64,000 nt of DNA. Source: an uncultured Alphaproteobacteria bacterium. GTDB lineage: Bacteria > Pseudomonadota > Alphaproteobacteria > HIMB59 > GCA-002718135. A program made the position numbers and the translations under genes. Location of the stretch: positions 1 to 64,000 of the forward strand of contig CACPNW010000004.1 in NCBI GenBank assembly GCA_902635455.1, written 5' to 3'. Under the pieces are notes generated by a model. The model saw nothing but the letters and a program-made list of their open reading frames with translations, did no database searches and was not told the origin of the DNA. Below, piece after piece: positions 48,558 through 55,747 of this stretch; the first letter of the stretch is position 1, and the number at the start of each line of letters is the position of its first letter.

Positions 48558-49730
48558 TTATTTATAATCACTAAAGAATGATTTTTGTCTTTCACCTTCT
48601 TCAATTATTTGTTTAATTTTTGCAACGGACATCCAACACTCTAGATAGATAGTAGCTTCCGTAATAAGTTGTCCAAGTTCCTTATTTGATAGCTTCTCGG
48701 TTGACGGATCTTGGAACTTGAATTGATTGGAACTTGCAAATGTTTTAAGTGTCGAAGACTTCACACCAAAGTTAAAGCCTTCCACTCCCTCTTCAATATA
48801 TTTTGCGACAGCAACACCTACAATATTGCCTTTTTGATCAATTATAGGACCACCACTATTACCTGTACTTAGTGAAGCATCAATTTGAAAGTTGGAATAA
48901 TTATCTCCATATCCTGCAAGAGAGGTAACACTACCTTTAAATGTTTTAATAGAGGCACTAATATTTTTCCCTAAAGGATAGCCGGCCACAATAATATCTT
49001 CTAAAATAGATACATCCTCTTTGCTTATAGAAAAAACTTTGTTTGGTTTTATGTTTGCTTTGATAATTGCTAAATCATTTGTCCTATCAATAAACAATAC
49101 ATTGGTATCTAGCTCTCTTCCTTTGTAATGTGTTTTAATTATATCACAAGAGTCTATAACATGGTTATTTGTTACCATATGTCCATTATTTGAAACAATA
49201 AACCCAGTTCCAGATGATGCGGGAACAAGAGTGTTATGATCTTCTTTTTGTGTTTTTACTATTTGGTTTTTTTCAATTTCTTTTTCAAGATTTAATAATG
49301 CTAATTCCAAGTTATTAATATCATTGCATTGGATAGCATGCCATTTGTTATATATTTTATTTGTATCGTTATTTTCATAATTAATATTAGTAAAAATTTT
49401 GTTTTTATAATTGTATATAGCATCCCAAGTATCCTCTCCATCAAGTGTTCTTCCTCGAGAGAAAATAGACTCTTCTGTAATTTTATAAATTTGCATTGTG
49501 TTACTTATATCTTCTGACACTCCATTAGCGTAAATCCATTCTTTCATTAAGATTATATTTTTTTCAATATTTATAGTGAAGGTAGCTTTCTCATTATAAT
49601 CGTAATCATCACTAGTATTTTTTTTATTATCTTCATCAATATACCAGCCACTACACTCAAAATTGAAATTATTAGCATTTGCAATGTTTGGAATTAAAAA
49701 AGCTATAATTAAAATGAAAAAATATTTCAT
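48558..49730 (-). CDS. Secreted trypsin-like serine protease (S1C/HtrA-like) without PDZ domain
   Basis: A signal peptide (MKYFFILIIAFLIPNIANA) leads to a beta-rich N-terminal region of about 130 residues of unknown type, a short helix (ELALLNLEKEIEKNQ), then a trypsin-like domain: GTGFIVSNNGHMVTNNHVID (His), DRTNDLAIIKAN (Asp), STGNSGGPIID (Ser). No PDZ follows; instead about 60 residues end in a helical tail (KIKQIIEEGERQKSFFSDYK). It is the sole gene between two ssrA 3'-end copies and differs from the chromosomal degP at 42.1-43.5 kb. Probably periplasmic or secreted; target unknown. Confidence 0.82.
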   Translation of the reverse strand: MKYFFILIIAFLIPNIANANNFNFECSGWYIDEDNKKNTSDDYDYNEKATFTINIEKNIILMKEWIYANGVSEDISNTMQIYKITEESIFSRGRTLDGEDTWDAIYNYKNKIFTNINYENNDTNKIYNKWHAIQCNDINNLELALLNLEKEIEKNQIVKTQKEDHNTLVPASSGTGFIVSNNGHMVTNNHVIDSCDIIKTHYKGRELDTNVLFIDRTNDLAIIKANIKPNKVFSISKEDVSILEDIIVAGYPLGKNISASIKTFKGSVTSLAGYGDNYSNFQIDASLSTGNSGGPIIDQKGNIVGVAVAKYIEEGVEGFNFGVKSSTLKTFASSNQFKFQDPSTEKLSNKELGQLITEATIYLECWMSVAKIKQIIEEGERQKSFFSDYK

Positions 49731-49770
49731 ATGTTAACAATACCATGAAATTTAAAAATTGCTCTAATTT

Positions 49771-49789
49771 CACGCGTAAAATTCGCGTA
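49771..49789 (+). repeat. Paired ACGCGTAA repeat, right end
   Basis: ACGCGTAA-AAT-TCGCGTAA: the same two octamers and 11-base period as at 48522, with one mismatch, between the protease gene start and the right-hand core. A single further ACGCGTAA lies at 49893-49900, about 22 bases before that core. Confidence 0.68.
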
Positions 49790-49921
49790 ATCTATTTAAA
49801 AAATATTAATTTTTGGTGTTATGTGATATAAACTTTTTTAAGAAAGAATAGGCAATAACATTAGGAAATGCTTAAACTTTTGGGTGTTTGTTCACGCGTA
49901 AATACATGAGAACCATTTCAC

Positions 49922-49944
49922 GCACCGAGCAACAGAACGCCCCA
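49922..49944 (+). repeat. ssrA 3'-end core, copy 2
   Basis: GCACCGAGCAACAGAACGCC then CCA; 22 of 23 bases match the ssrA end at 48443-48465, same orientation, 1,479 bases away. Homology stops immediately upstream (no tag region or acceptor), so it is not a duplicated gene but an isolated 3' end, as an attR would be. Confidence 0.8.
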
Positions 49945-50049
49945 TACTAAATCTCAAAATATCTATGTTAATTATAGGTTTTTTATTTTCTAAATTTGGT
50001 TTGCCAAAATCATGCCGAATAGAAAAATGAAATTTAAAGTATTATATTA

Positions 50050-50418
50050 TTAATTAACTGGAATTACAAAACTAGGAGAATAAGTTCTATGCTTGTCAGT
50101 AATTGCATCTGTTATACCTAAATCAAAGAATAAAACACTTGCGCCTAATTTAGCGCCTTCAATAGAACTAGCAATATTGCCAAATCCTTTTTTGCCGGTA
50201 TCTGTTGTACAATCATATCTTAAGTTATCATCGGATCTTCTTATCGAAAAAGTTCCTGGAACTTTACCACTCCATGAGCCTCTTTTGTTTGACAAATTGC
50301 AAGTTCCAGAACTTGCATCACTAAAAGACAACGAAACTGGAGTATTTGGATCATTAACAATAGTGGCACACGAAGAAAGTACAAATATTGAAACCAAAAC
50401 TAGTGCAATTTTTTTCAT
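50050..50418 (-). CDS. Small lipoprotein
   Basis: A lipoprotein signal is clear: KKIALVLVSIFVLSSCATI with lipobox LSSC, Cys17 being the predicted lipidated residue. The mature part (VSLSFSDASSGTCNLSNKRGSW, KVPGTFSIRRSDDNLRYDC, then a Gly/Ala-rich segment EGAKLGASVLFFDLGITDAITD) follows a pattern seen in small envelope lipoproteins with two Cys that may pair. Function unknown. First gene after the second ssrA-end copy. Confidence 0.75.
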   Translation of the reverse strand: MKKIALVLVSIFVLSSCATIVNDPNTPVSLSFSDASSGTCNLSNKRGSWSGKVPGTFSIRRSDDNLRYDCTTDTGKKGFGNIASSIEGAKLGASVLFFDLGITDAITDKHRTYSPSFVIPVN

Positions 50419-50483
50419 AGGAAAAAACTAAACCCATTTTAAGCTTAAGTCTATAAACATCTAAATAAGCTATAAAAACTGCT

Positions 50484-50897
50484 TTAATTATTAGTTTTTA
50501 ATTTTTCAATATGAGTTAAAATATCAGAAATATTTGTCATTTCACAAAAACCTATAGGTATCATTTCTCTAGTTGTATTCCCGCCCGAGGTCATTGTCCA
50601 TATATCAACTCTCAAAGTTTTGAGATGAACAGAATAAATAAGATCTCTTATTTGATTTTGTATTAAATATATATTTATGAAGGGTAGCTCAGAGTCAGTT
50701 TCGTAATAATATTCTCTAAGATTAGTTACATTATTAATGTCAGTATTTATAACTTTAACTTTTTGAGATGATATAAATTCAAAACCCCATAATAGATCTG
50801 AGCATAAAATATTTTTACCATCTAAATTTTCATCTGCAAAAACGTTAATAATTAAAAAAATAAAAGAAAAAAAAATCAATAAAATTAGTCTTTTCAT
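50484..50897 (-). CDS. Secreted protein of unknown function
   Basis: A signal peptide (MKRLILLIFFSFIFLIINVFA) precedes a mature domain of about 115 residues, DENLDGKNILCSDLLWGFEFISS at the front and PIGFCEMTNISDILTHIEKL at the end, with two Cys. I do not recognise a characterised family. The track starts at TTG; the next codon (ATG, 50897) is preferred. It follows the methyltransferase gene by 9 bases on the same strand. Confidence 0.6.
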   Translation of the reverse strand: MKRLILLIFFSFIFLIINVFADENLDGKNILCSDLLWGFEFISSQKVKVINTDINNVTNLREYYYETDSELPFINIYLIQNQIRDLIYSVHLKTLRVDIWTMTSGGNTTREMIPIGFCEMTNISDILTHIEKLKTNN

Positions 50898-50906
50898 CAA
50901 ATTAAT

Positions 50907-51767
50907 TTATTCTGCTATTGCAATTAATGTATCTGTTTGACCTAATTTTTTTAGATTTTCACAATAAGATGAATTTAATTCATCACTTACAGCTTCTTTA
51001 TAAAAGTTATGACCACCAGGTTTTCTTTTTAAAAACCAGCCTAAGTGATTTGAAAAATTATATCTTTGATAATATTGAATATTTATATTTTTAAAACCTG
51101 ATTTCAAAAGAATGAATTTAAGAGATTTGTATGTATGAAGAATTAAATGCTCACTCCAAAATGTAAAGTTTTTAAATTCTTTTAACTCTTCTTGTAAAAT
51201 TAAAAAATCTTCAGCATGAGGTACTTCAATAATAATTTTCCCTTTATTATTTAATTTTGATTTTAAAACCTTTAAAGTTTTTATTTGGTAAGGAATATGT
51301 TCTAAAACATGAAACATTGTAATTACATCGAATTTTGTCCTATTTTTTTCTAAATTATCAATAACATTTATTTTTTTAATATTTTTTTTAAGGAATTTTA
51401 TACAATTTTTATTTACTTCGAGACCAAACAATTTTTTTGAATTAGTTATATTTTTTAGAAAACCTCCAAACTCACATCCAAAGTCTAAAATTTTTTTTTG
51501 TTTTAAAATATTTTTAAATTGTAGGTATCTTCTTTTATCATCATTTTTACAATTAGAAATATATTTAGTAAGATTTTTTTCATTCATCTTCCTGTCATTT
51601 TCATAATGCTTTGTATCTCTTATGAACTTTTCTAAAAATATAATTTTAGTTTTTAAATCTTTTATTACTTTTATTTTTTTATCTCTAGTTTTGTTACTTA
51701 AAACAACCAAATTTGATTTTGAAATTAATTTCAATTTTATTAATTCATCTATAATTGGATTTTTCAT
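50907..51767 (-). CDS. Class I SAM-dependent methyltransferase
   Basis: The Rossmann-like methyltransferase core starts about residue 90: KKILDFGCEFGGFLKNI (motif I), LFGLEVNKNCIKFLK (acidic end of strand 2), FDVITMFHVLEHIPYQIKTLK (motif with catalytic-region HVLEH) and GKIIIEVPHAEDF. This is the Methyltransf_23 pattern common in glycan modification. The first 85 residues are Lys-rich and helical with no known domain. Substrate unknown; probably part of the same cargo as the secreted protein. Confidence 0.8.
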   Translation of the reverse strand: MKNPIIDELIKLKLISKSNLVVLSNKTRDKKIKVIKDLKTKIIFLEKFIRDTKHYENDRKMNEKNLTKYISNCKNDDKRRYLQFKNILKQKKILDFGCEFGGFLKNITNSKKLFGLEVNKNCIKFLKKNIKKINVIDNLEKNRTKFDVITMFHVLEHIPYQIKTLKVLKSKLNNKGKIIIEVPHAEDFLILQEELKEFKNFTFWSEHLILHTYKSLKFILLKSGFKNINIQYYQRYNFSNHLGWFLKRKPGGHNFYKEAVSDELNSSYCENLKKLGQTDTLIAIAE

Positions 51768-51812
51768 AATTATTTAATATCATTAAACTAATAAGATTAA
51801 TAATTAAATATC

Positions 51813-51929
51813 TTAAACACTTGTCTGAAGTTCTACATTACAGATATTGTGTCTAATGATTGCTTCATTTAGTGGAATACTACTTTCTCTTTTTAAGATA
51901 TTAAAAAACCACGATTTAGGAAACTTCAT
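51813..51929 (-). CDS. Possible 38-residue small protein
   Basis: Too short for the track. Reads MKFPKSWFFNILKRESSIPL then NEAIIRHNICNVELQTSV. The amino acid mix (Trp, Pro, Cys, balanced charges) is less repetitive than random AT-rich ORFs, but there is no visible ribosome binding site and no recognised family. Could also be the remnant of a longer gene. Confidence 0.25.
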   Translation of the reverse strand: MKFPKSWFFNILKRESSIPLNEAIIRHNICNVELQTSV

Positions 51930-51999
51930 ACGAGTTCAATTAATTTATTAATTAATAATATTTTATTGAATATTTTTAAATTTATATTAATTAATATTC

Positions 52000-52224
52000 A
52001 TGCAAAACCAAGAAATAATTAAAATAATTGAAAATCTAAAAGGTCGAAGAAATTATGTAGAAAAAAAAGCATCTAAATTAGGTTTTACTTCTCTTTATGA
52101 CTATTTTGAAGATAAAATTTTAAAAGAAAAAAAAGTGATTGAAGATAAAAAAAAAGAATGTGAAGAGATCAAAAATGACAATGATCTAAAAAATAAAGAA
52201 AATAAAAGTTGTAGCTGTTGTTAA
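52000..52224 (+). CDS. Small charged protein with C-terminal CSCC
   Basis: A 74-residue protein: N-terminal helix (EIIKIIENLKGRRNYVEKKAS), a short motif KLGFTSLYDYFEDKIL, then a coiled-coil-like Lys/Glu stretch and a terminal Cys cluster KSCSCC. The family is not recognised. The Cys cluster could bind metal or form a lipid or disulfide anchor. It is the last gene before the third ssrA-end copy and is oriented opposite to the preceding three genes. Confidence 0.5.
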   Translation: MQNQEIIKIIENLKGRRNYVEKKASKLGFTSLYDYFEDKILKEKKVIEDKKKECEEIKNDNDLKNKENKSCSCC

Positions 52225-52244
52225 ATATATTTTGTTGAAATGAA

Positions 52245-52258
52245 CAACAGAACGTCCC
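52245..52258 (+). repeat. ssrA 3'-end core, copy 3 (short)
   Basis: CAACAGAACGTCCC matches 13 of 14 bases of the ssrA end CAACAGAACGCCCC, in the same orientation, 21 bases after the CSCC protein gene. Short, but its position between two better copies supports a common origin. The surrounding 52225-52471 stretch has no gene. Confidence 0.5.
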
Positions 52259-52410
52259 TAAATTATAAAATTCTCTAATTTTTCTTATTTATATTATCGT
52301 TTTTTTTACTTTTATTAATTTTTAAAGAAAAAATATGAGGTCTTGAATTATTAAAAGGTTGTTATATTAAAAAAAATTTGATTTTTTTAATGTAATAAAA
52401 CTAATTTTTC

Positions 52411-52446
52411 TGCTAGTTTGGTTAACGAACCGGGCAGCAGAACGCC
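52411..52446 (+). repeat. ssrA 3'-end core, copy 4 (longer, decayed)
   Basis: ACCGGGCAGCAGAACGCC (52429-52446) matches 17 of 18 bases of the ssrA end at 48445-48462. Upstream, GCTAG and TTTGG also recur in the order seen in ssrA (GCTAGCGCGGTTTGG) with a small deletion, so this copy keeps about 35 bases of tmRNA sequence. It marks the distal edge of the nested region, 26 bases before the rhodanese gene. Confidence 0.7.
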
Positions 52447-52471
52447 AAGTTGATATTTATAAAGGAGTATT

Positions 52472-52837
52472 ATGAAAAAATTTGATGATTTAATGAGTGT
52501 TAAAAATGAAATTGAAAATATTTCGGCTGAAGAGGCAAAAGAAAGGTTAAATGATCCAAATGTTCAATTTATTGATGTTAGGGATAAAGAAAGTTTTTCT
52601 AAAGGTACAATTGGAAATGCAATCCATATGGACAGAGGTTTGCTTGAATTCTATTTAGCAGAAGGAAGTCCATTAGAAAGTGATATTTTCAAAAAAAACC
52701 CGAATAAAGAATATGTTGTATTTTGTGGTGTAGGAGGACAAGGCACTTTAGCAACTAAGACAATGCAAGAAATGGGTGTTAAAAATGTTAAAAATATTAC
52801 TGGTGGTATGGCTGAGTGGGAAAAGATAAAAAAATAA
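52472..52837 (+). CDS. Rhodanese-like sulfurtransferase
   Basis: Single rhodanese domain of 121 residues. DVRDKESFSKGTIGNAIHMD is the CH2A-like entry motif and VVFCGVGGQGTLATKTMQEMG carries the catalytic Cys loop (CGVGGQG) near residue 88. The final GGMAEWEKI is typical. A good Shine-Dalgarno (AAAGGAG) lies 5 bases before the ATG. Role in sulfur transfer or detoxification is probable; the acceptor is unknown. Confidence 0.88.
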   Translation: MKKFDDLMSVKNEIENISAEEAKERLNDPNVQFIDVRDKESFSKGTIGNAIHMDRGLLEFYLAEGSPLESDIFKKNPNKEYVVFCGVGGQGTLATKTMQEMGVKNVKNITGGMAEWEKIKK

Positions 52838-52933
52838 TTATCATTAATAAATGATTAATTTAAAATTTAAAGTTGAACAGTCAAGTCAACAGAATACTCA
52901 AAAGATTGCTAAGTAATTTAAAAAAATAAAATA

Positions 52934-53866
52934 ATGTATAATATATTTAAACCGCTTCTTAAAAAATTTGAATCTTTTATATTGAAAAACTTTGAAAAGC
53001 AAAAAATACAAGTCTCAAAAAATTTTTTTTTAAATCTTGAATTAAATCTAGATAAAATTGAAAATATTGACTCTATAAATTATAAGGTATTTTCTCAAAA
53101 TGGCGAAGATGGGATTATACAATATCTAATTAAATCATTAAAACTTAAGAAAATTAAATTTGTAGAAATTGGAACAGAGGATTACTCAGAAAGCAATACT
53201 AGATATATTTTTGAAACCACTAGGTGTGATGGCTTAATAATTGATCCTCTTAAAAATCTTAAAGATAAAGTTAAAAATACAGTTACAAATTTTTGGAAAA
53301 ATAATTTATTGATTATAAATGACTTTGCTAGTCCAAGTAATATAAATTTAATTTTAGAAAAAAATAACTTTAATAATAATATTGATCTTTTTTCTATTGA
53401 TATTGATGGTGTTGATTACTGGATTATAAAAGAATTAAAAAAGAATATTTCAAAAATATTTGTTGCTGAATATAATCCTTATTTTGGTCCAGATTTAGAA
53501 ATTACTGTTCCTAATATAGAAAATTTCAATAGATCATCTTATCATTATTCAAATTTATGTTTTGGGGTTTCATTAAAATCGTTAATAAAAATTATGATTG
53601 AAAAAAATTATACTTTTGTTGGTTCAAATGAATTTAGAAACAATGCTTTTTTTGTATCGAATGAGCATATAAGTAATATTAAACTTAAAATACCCAATAT
53701 ACAAAATTTAGAAGAATTTACTGATGCAACCTTTAAAGAAAGTAGAAACAAAGATGGAAATCTATCACTTATAGAGCCAAAAAAAATATTAAATAAAATT
53801 AGAAATTGTGAAGTAATTAACCTAAAAAATAATCAATTAGTAAAAATTAACGAATTATTAAAATGA
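52934..53866 (+). CDS. Methyltransferase-like protein of glycan loci
   Basis: Has the pattern SQNGEDGIIQYLIKSL followed by FVEIGTEDYSESNTRYIFE, seen in FkbM-like and related uncharacterised methyltransferase-fold proteins of surface polysaccharide clusters. DLFSIDIDGVDYWIIKEL and FVAEYNPYFGP fit the later strands of that fold. 310 residues; the first 55 have no visible domain. The stop overlaps the next gene (ATGA), so the two are coupled. Confidence 0.6.
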   Translation: MYNIFKPLLKKFESFILKNFEKQKIQVSKNFFLNLELNLDKIENIDSINYKVFSQNGEDGIIQYLIKSLKLKKIKFVEIGTEDYSESNTRYIFETTRCDGLIIDPLKNLKDKVKNTVTNFWKNNLLIINDFASPSNINLILEKNNFNNNIDLFSIDIDGVDYWIIKELKKNISKIFVAEYNPYFGPDLEITVPNIENFNRSSYHYSNLCFGVSLKSLIKIMIEKNYTFVGSNEFRNNAFFVSNEHISNIKLKIPNIQNLEEFTDATFKESRNKDGNLSLIEPKKILNKIRNCEVINLKNNQLVKINELLK

Positions 53867-54495
53867 AAAAAAAAATTAATTTAAATGATGCTTATTCTTT
53901 AAAAACACCTGGGGACTCTAAAAAACTTTATAAAAAATGGGCACAAACCTATGATAAGGATTTTGCATTAAGTTCAAATTATTTATCTCCAAAAAAAATT
54001 GCTAATTTTTTTAATAAGTATTCAATGAATTCAGATACCCCAATTCTTGATGTTGGAGCAGGAACAGGTTTAGTTGGTCAATTTCTAAACAAAAGTGGTA
54101 CAAAAGAAATAATTGGAATAGATATTTCTTCTGATATGTTAGAAATGGCAAATGTTAAAAAGTGTTATTCATCTCTAATAGCAGCTGATATTACAAAAAA
54201 AATTCCATTCAAAGATGCTTCTATTGGAGCGATTGTAAGTGCTGGAACTTTTACTCATGGACATGTTGGAGCAGATGCAATTGATGAACTTTTACGAATT
54301 ACTAAACCAGGAGGCTTATTCGTTTTATCTATTAATTCAAAAGTTTTTATTGATGGAGGTTTTAAGAAAAAATTTTTAAAAATTAGAAATATAATTTCCT
54401 CACCCATTTTTAAGGAATTTAATGCGCATGGAAAACATAAAAATAAAAAATATAAAGAGGTAAAAATTTTAGCATCAATATTTCGTAAAAAATGA
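53863..54495 (+). CDS. Class I SAM-dependent methyltransferase
   Basis: Core begins LYKKWAQTYDKDFA, the common entry of the UbiE/Methyltransf_11 group, then PILDVGAGTGLVGQFLNKSG (motif I), IGIDISSDMLEMANVKK, and RITKPGGLFVLSIN. Ends at 210 residues with a basic tail; slightly shorter than many relatives. Likely acts on a small molecule or glycan made by this locus. Confidence 0.8.
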   Translation: MKKKINLNDAYSLKTPGDSKKLYKKWAQTYDKDFALSSNYLSPKKIANFFNKYSMNSDTPILDVGAGTGLVGQFLNKSGTKEIIGIDISSDMLEMANVKKCYSSLIAADITKKIPFKDASIGAIVSAGTFTHGHVGADAIDELLRITKPGGLFVLSINSKVFIDGGFKKKFLKIRNIISSPIFKEFNAHGKHKNKKYKEVKILASIFRKK

Positions 54496-54550
54496 AATTT
54501 TATATTTTATTATTTTAAAAAAATGTTAATAAAAATTCAATTTATAATTC

Positions 54551-55030
54551 ATGAATCTAAAAAAATATAAATATAACTTCAATTTTTTTAATTGGATAAA
54601 AAGAACAGAATTAGTAGAATTAAATGAAATAAACACAGAAGATGATCCTATAAGACCTGAATTAAGCAATGATTTTAGGACTTCTAGTGGAAGAAAAATA
54701 TTTGGTCTAAAATATGATGGTGATATTGAAGGAGTTGTTTGCGTTGCTTTTACAAGTGATATACCTGAAACAGTCAAAGAATTAGAATTAATGAGTACTA
54801 GTGAGGAAAAAGCTAAAATTGCAGTTGCTTACACTCTTTGGTCTTTAAAAAAAGGAGCTGGTAAAAAAATAATGAAAGAACTTTTAAAACATTTAAAAGA
54901 AGAAAATAGTTTAGATAGTGTAATGACACTCTCTCCCTTAACGCCTATGGCAACTCATTACCATATTAGAAATGGCGCCAAACTAGTAAAAATTAACCCT
55001 ACAACTCAAAATTTTGAATATAAAGTTTAG
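54551..55030 (+). CDS. GNAT-like hypothetical protein
   Basis: 159 residues. FGLKYDGDIEGVVCVAFTSD resembles the central beta strands of acetyltransferases, and SVMTLSPLTPMATHYHIRNGA resembles the C-terminal part of GNAT or malonyl-CoA decarboxylase-like folds. No clear acetyl-CoA loop (Q/RxxGxG/A) is seen, although KKGAGKKIMKELL could fill that position. Assignment is tentative; substrate unknown. Confidence 0.45.
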   Translation: MNLKKYKYNFNFFNWIKRTELVELNEINTEDDPIRPELSNDFRTSSGRKIFGLKYDGDIEGVVCVAFTSDIPETVKELELMSTSEEKAKIAVAYTLWSLKKGAGKKIMKELLKHLKEENSLDSVMTLSPLTPMATHYHIRNGAKLVKINPTTQNFEYKV

Positions 55031-55080
55031 ATTAGTAATACTAAACCATAGAATAATTGATAATATTTAAAATATTATCA

Positions 55081-55746
55081 TTAATGTATTTTTTTAATAT
55101 TTTTGTAAATTAATTCAGCCAATATAAAATCAGATTTTTCATCAATATCAAAATGTTCCGGTGAGTTTAGAACAAGAGGATAAAATTTATTACCAAAAAT
55201 TTTTCCTTCTTTTTTCATGAAATTTGATTTAACAATACTAAAAGCAAAATTCAAAGCATAAATTTTTTTTAAATTTTGAGATCTTGGATGATTATTTGGA
55301 TTGTAATTTATAGCCTTTCCCTTAAACCACATATACTCCTGTATTATGTGAACAGTTGTTAAAGAGTCATATTTTTGTTTATTTTTGTTAAAAAAATTGT
55401 AAGCTTTTTTAATTGATTTATCACTAATTAATGGTGAAGTTACATTTACATAACAAATATATTTGTTTTTTACTCTTGATGCTAAATACTTATAAACTTC
55501 TTTCATCGGAATTGTTGATGTTGCATATTTTTTTGGCCTAATATCTATATTTATTTTATTTTTTTTTCCAATTTTTACAGATTTCTTACAATCTGTACTT
55601 AATAATATTTCAGGTTTTTTAAATATTCTTTTAATTTGATTAATTTTTAACTGTAATAAATTTGTATTATGAAATTTTTTAATATTTTTATCTATTACTC
55701 TTTGACTACCCTTTCTTACTGGAATTATGAAAACAAAATCTTTCAT
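55081..55746 (-). CDS. Acylneuraminate cytidylyltransferase-like protein (CMP-sugar synthesis)
   Basis: Activates a nonulosonic or related acidic sugar as its CMP derivative. FIIPVRKGSQRVIDKNIKKF is the CTP-binding motif at the N terminus; STDCKKSVKIGKK, YATSTIPMKEVY and NVTSPLISDKSIKKA follow the NeuA pattern. 221 residues, normal for a single-domain enzyme. Two bases downstream of the carbamoyltransferase gene on the same strand; no sialic or legionaminic acid synthase is in view. Confidence 0.75.
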   Translation of the reverse strand: MKDFVFIIPVRKGSQRVIDKNIKKFHNTNLLQLKINQIKRIFKKPEILLSTDCKKSVKIGKKNKINIDIRPKKYATSTIPMKEVYKYLASRVKNKYICYVNVTSPLISDKSIKKAYNFFNKNKQKYDSLTTVHIIQEYMWFKGKAINYNPNNHPRSQNLKKIYALNFAFSIVKSNFMKKEGKIFGNKFYPLVLNSPEHFDIDEKSDFILAELIYKNIKKIH

Positions 55747-55747
55747 C

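Larger units (their letters stand above)
48443..49944. mobile_element. Candidate integrase-free integrated element at ssrA (about 1.5 kb)
   Basis: Bounded by the ssrA 3' end and a 22/23-identical copy at 49922-49944 in direct orientation. Just inside both ends are ACGCGTAA repeats, in pairs with an 11-base period (48522 and 49771) plus a single copy (49893), an arrangement like the arm-type sites of tyrosine recombinases. The only gene inside is a secreted trypsin-like protease; there is no integrase, excisionase or replication gene. Mobilisation would have to come from a helper elsewhere. The boundary repeats are observed; mobility is inference. Confidence 0.55.
49731..50049. other. Non-coding junction with repeats and second ssrA-end copy
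   Basis: This 319-base stretch has no credible ORF. It holds the promoter region of the protease gene, an ACGCGTAA pair (49771-49789), a single ACGCGTAA (49893-49900), the 23-base ssrA-end copy (49922-49944) and about 100 bases of AT-rich sequence with no further recognisable feature. Confidence 0.7.

Noticed and set aside
50093-50431. 112-residue plus-strand ORF opposite the lipoprotein gene
   Set aside because: The minus-strand frame has a lipobox signal peptide and the plus frame has no recognisable feature.
52880-52900. CAACAGAA at about 52888, resembling a fifth ssrA-end copy
   Set aside because: Only eight contiguous bases match and the conserved ACGCC(CC) that follows in the other copies is absent, so chance is a sufficient explanation.
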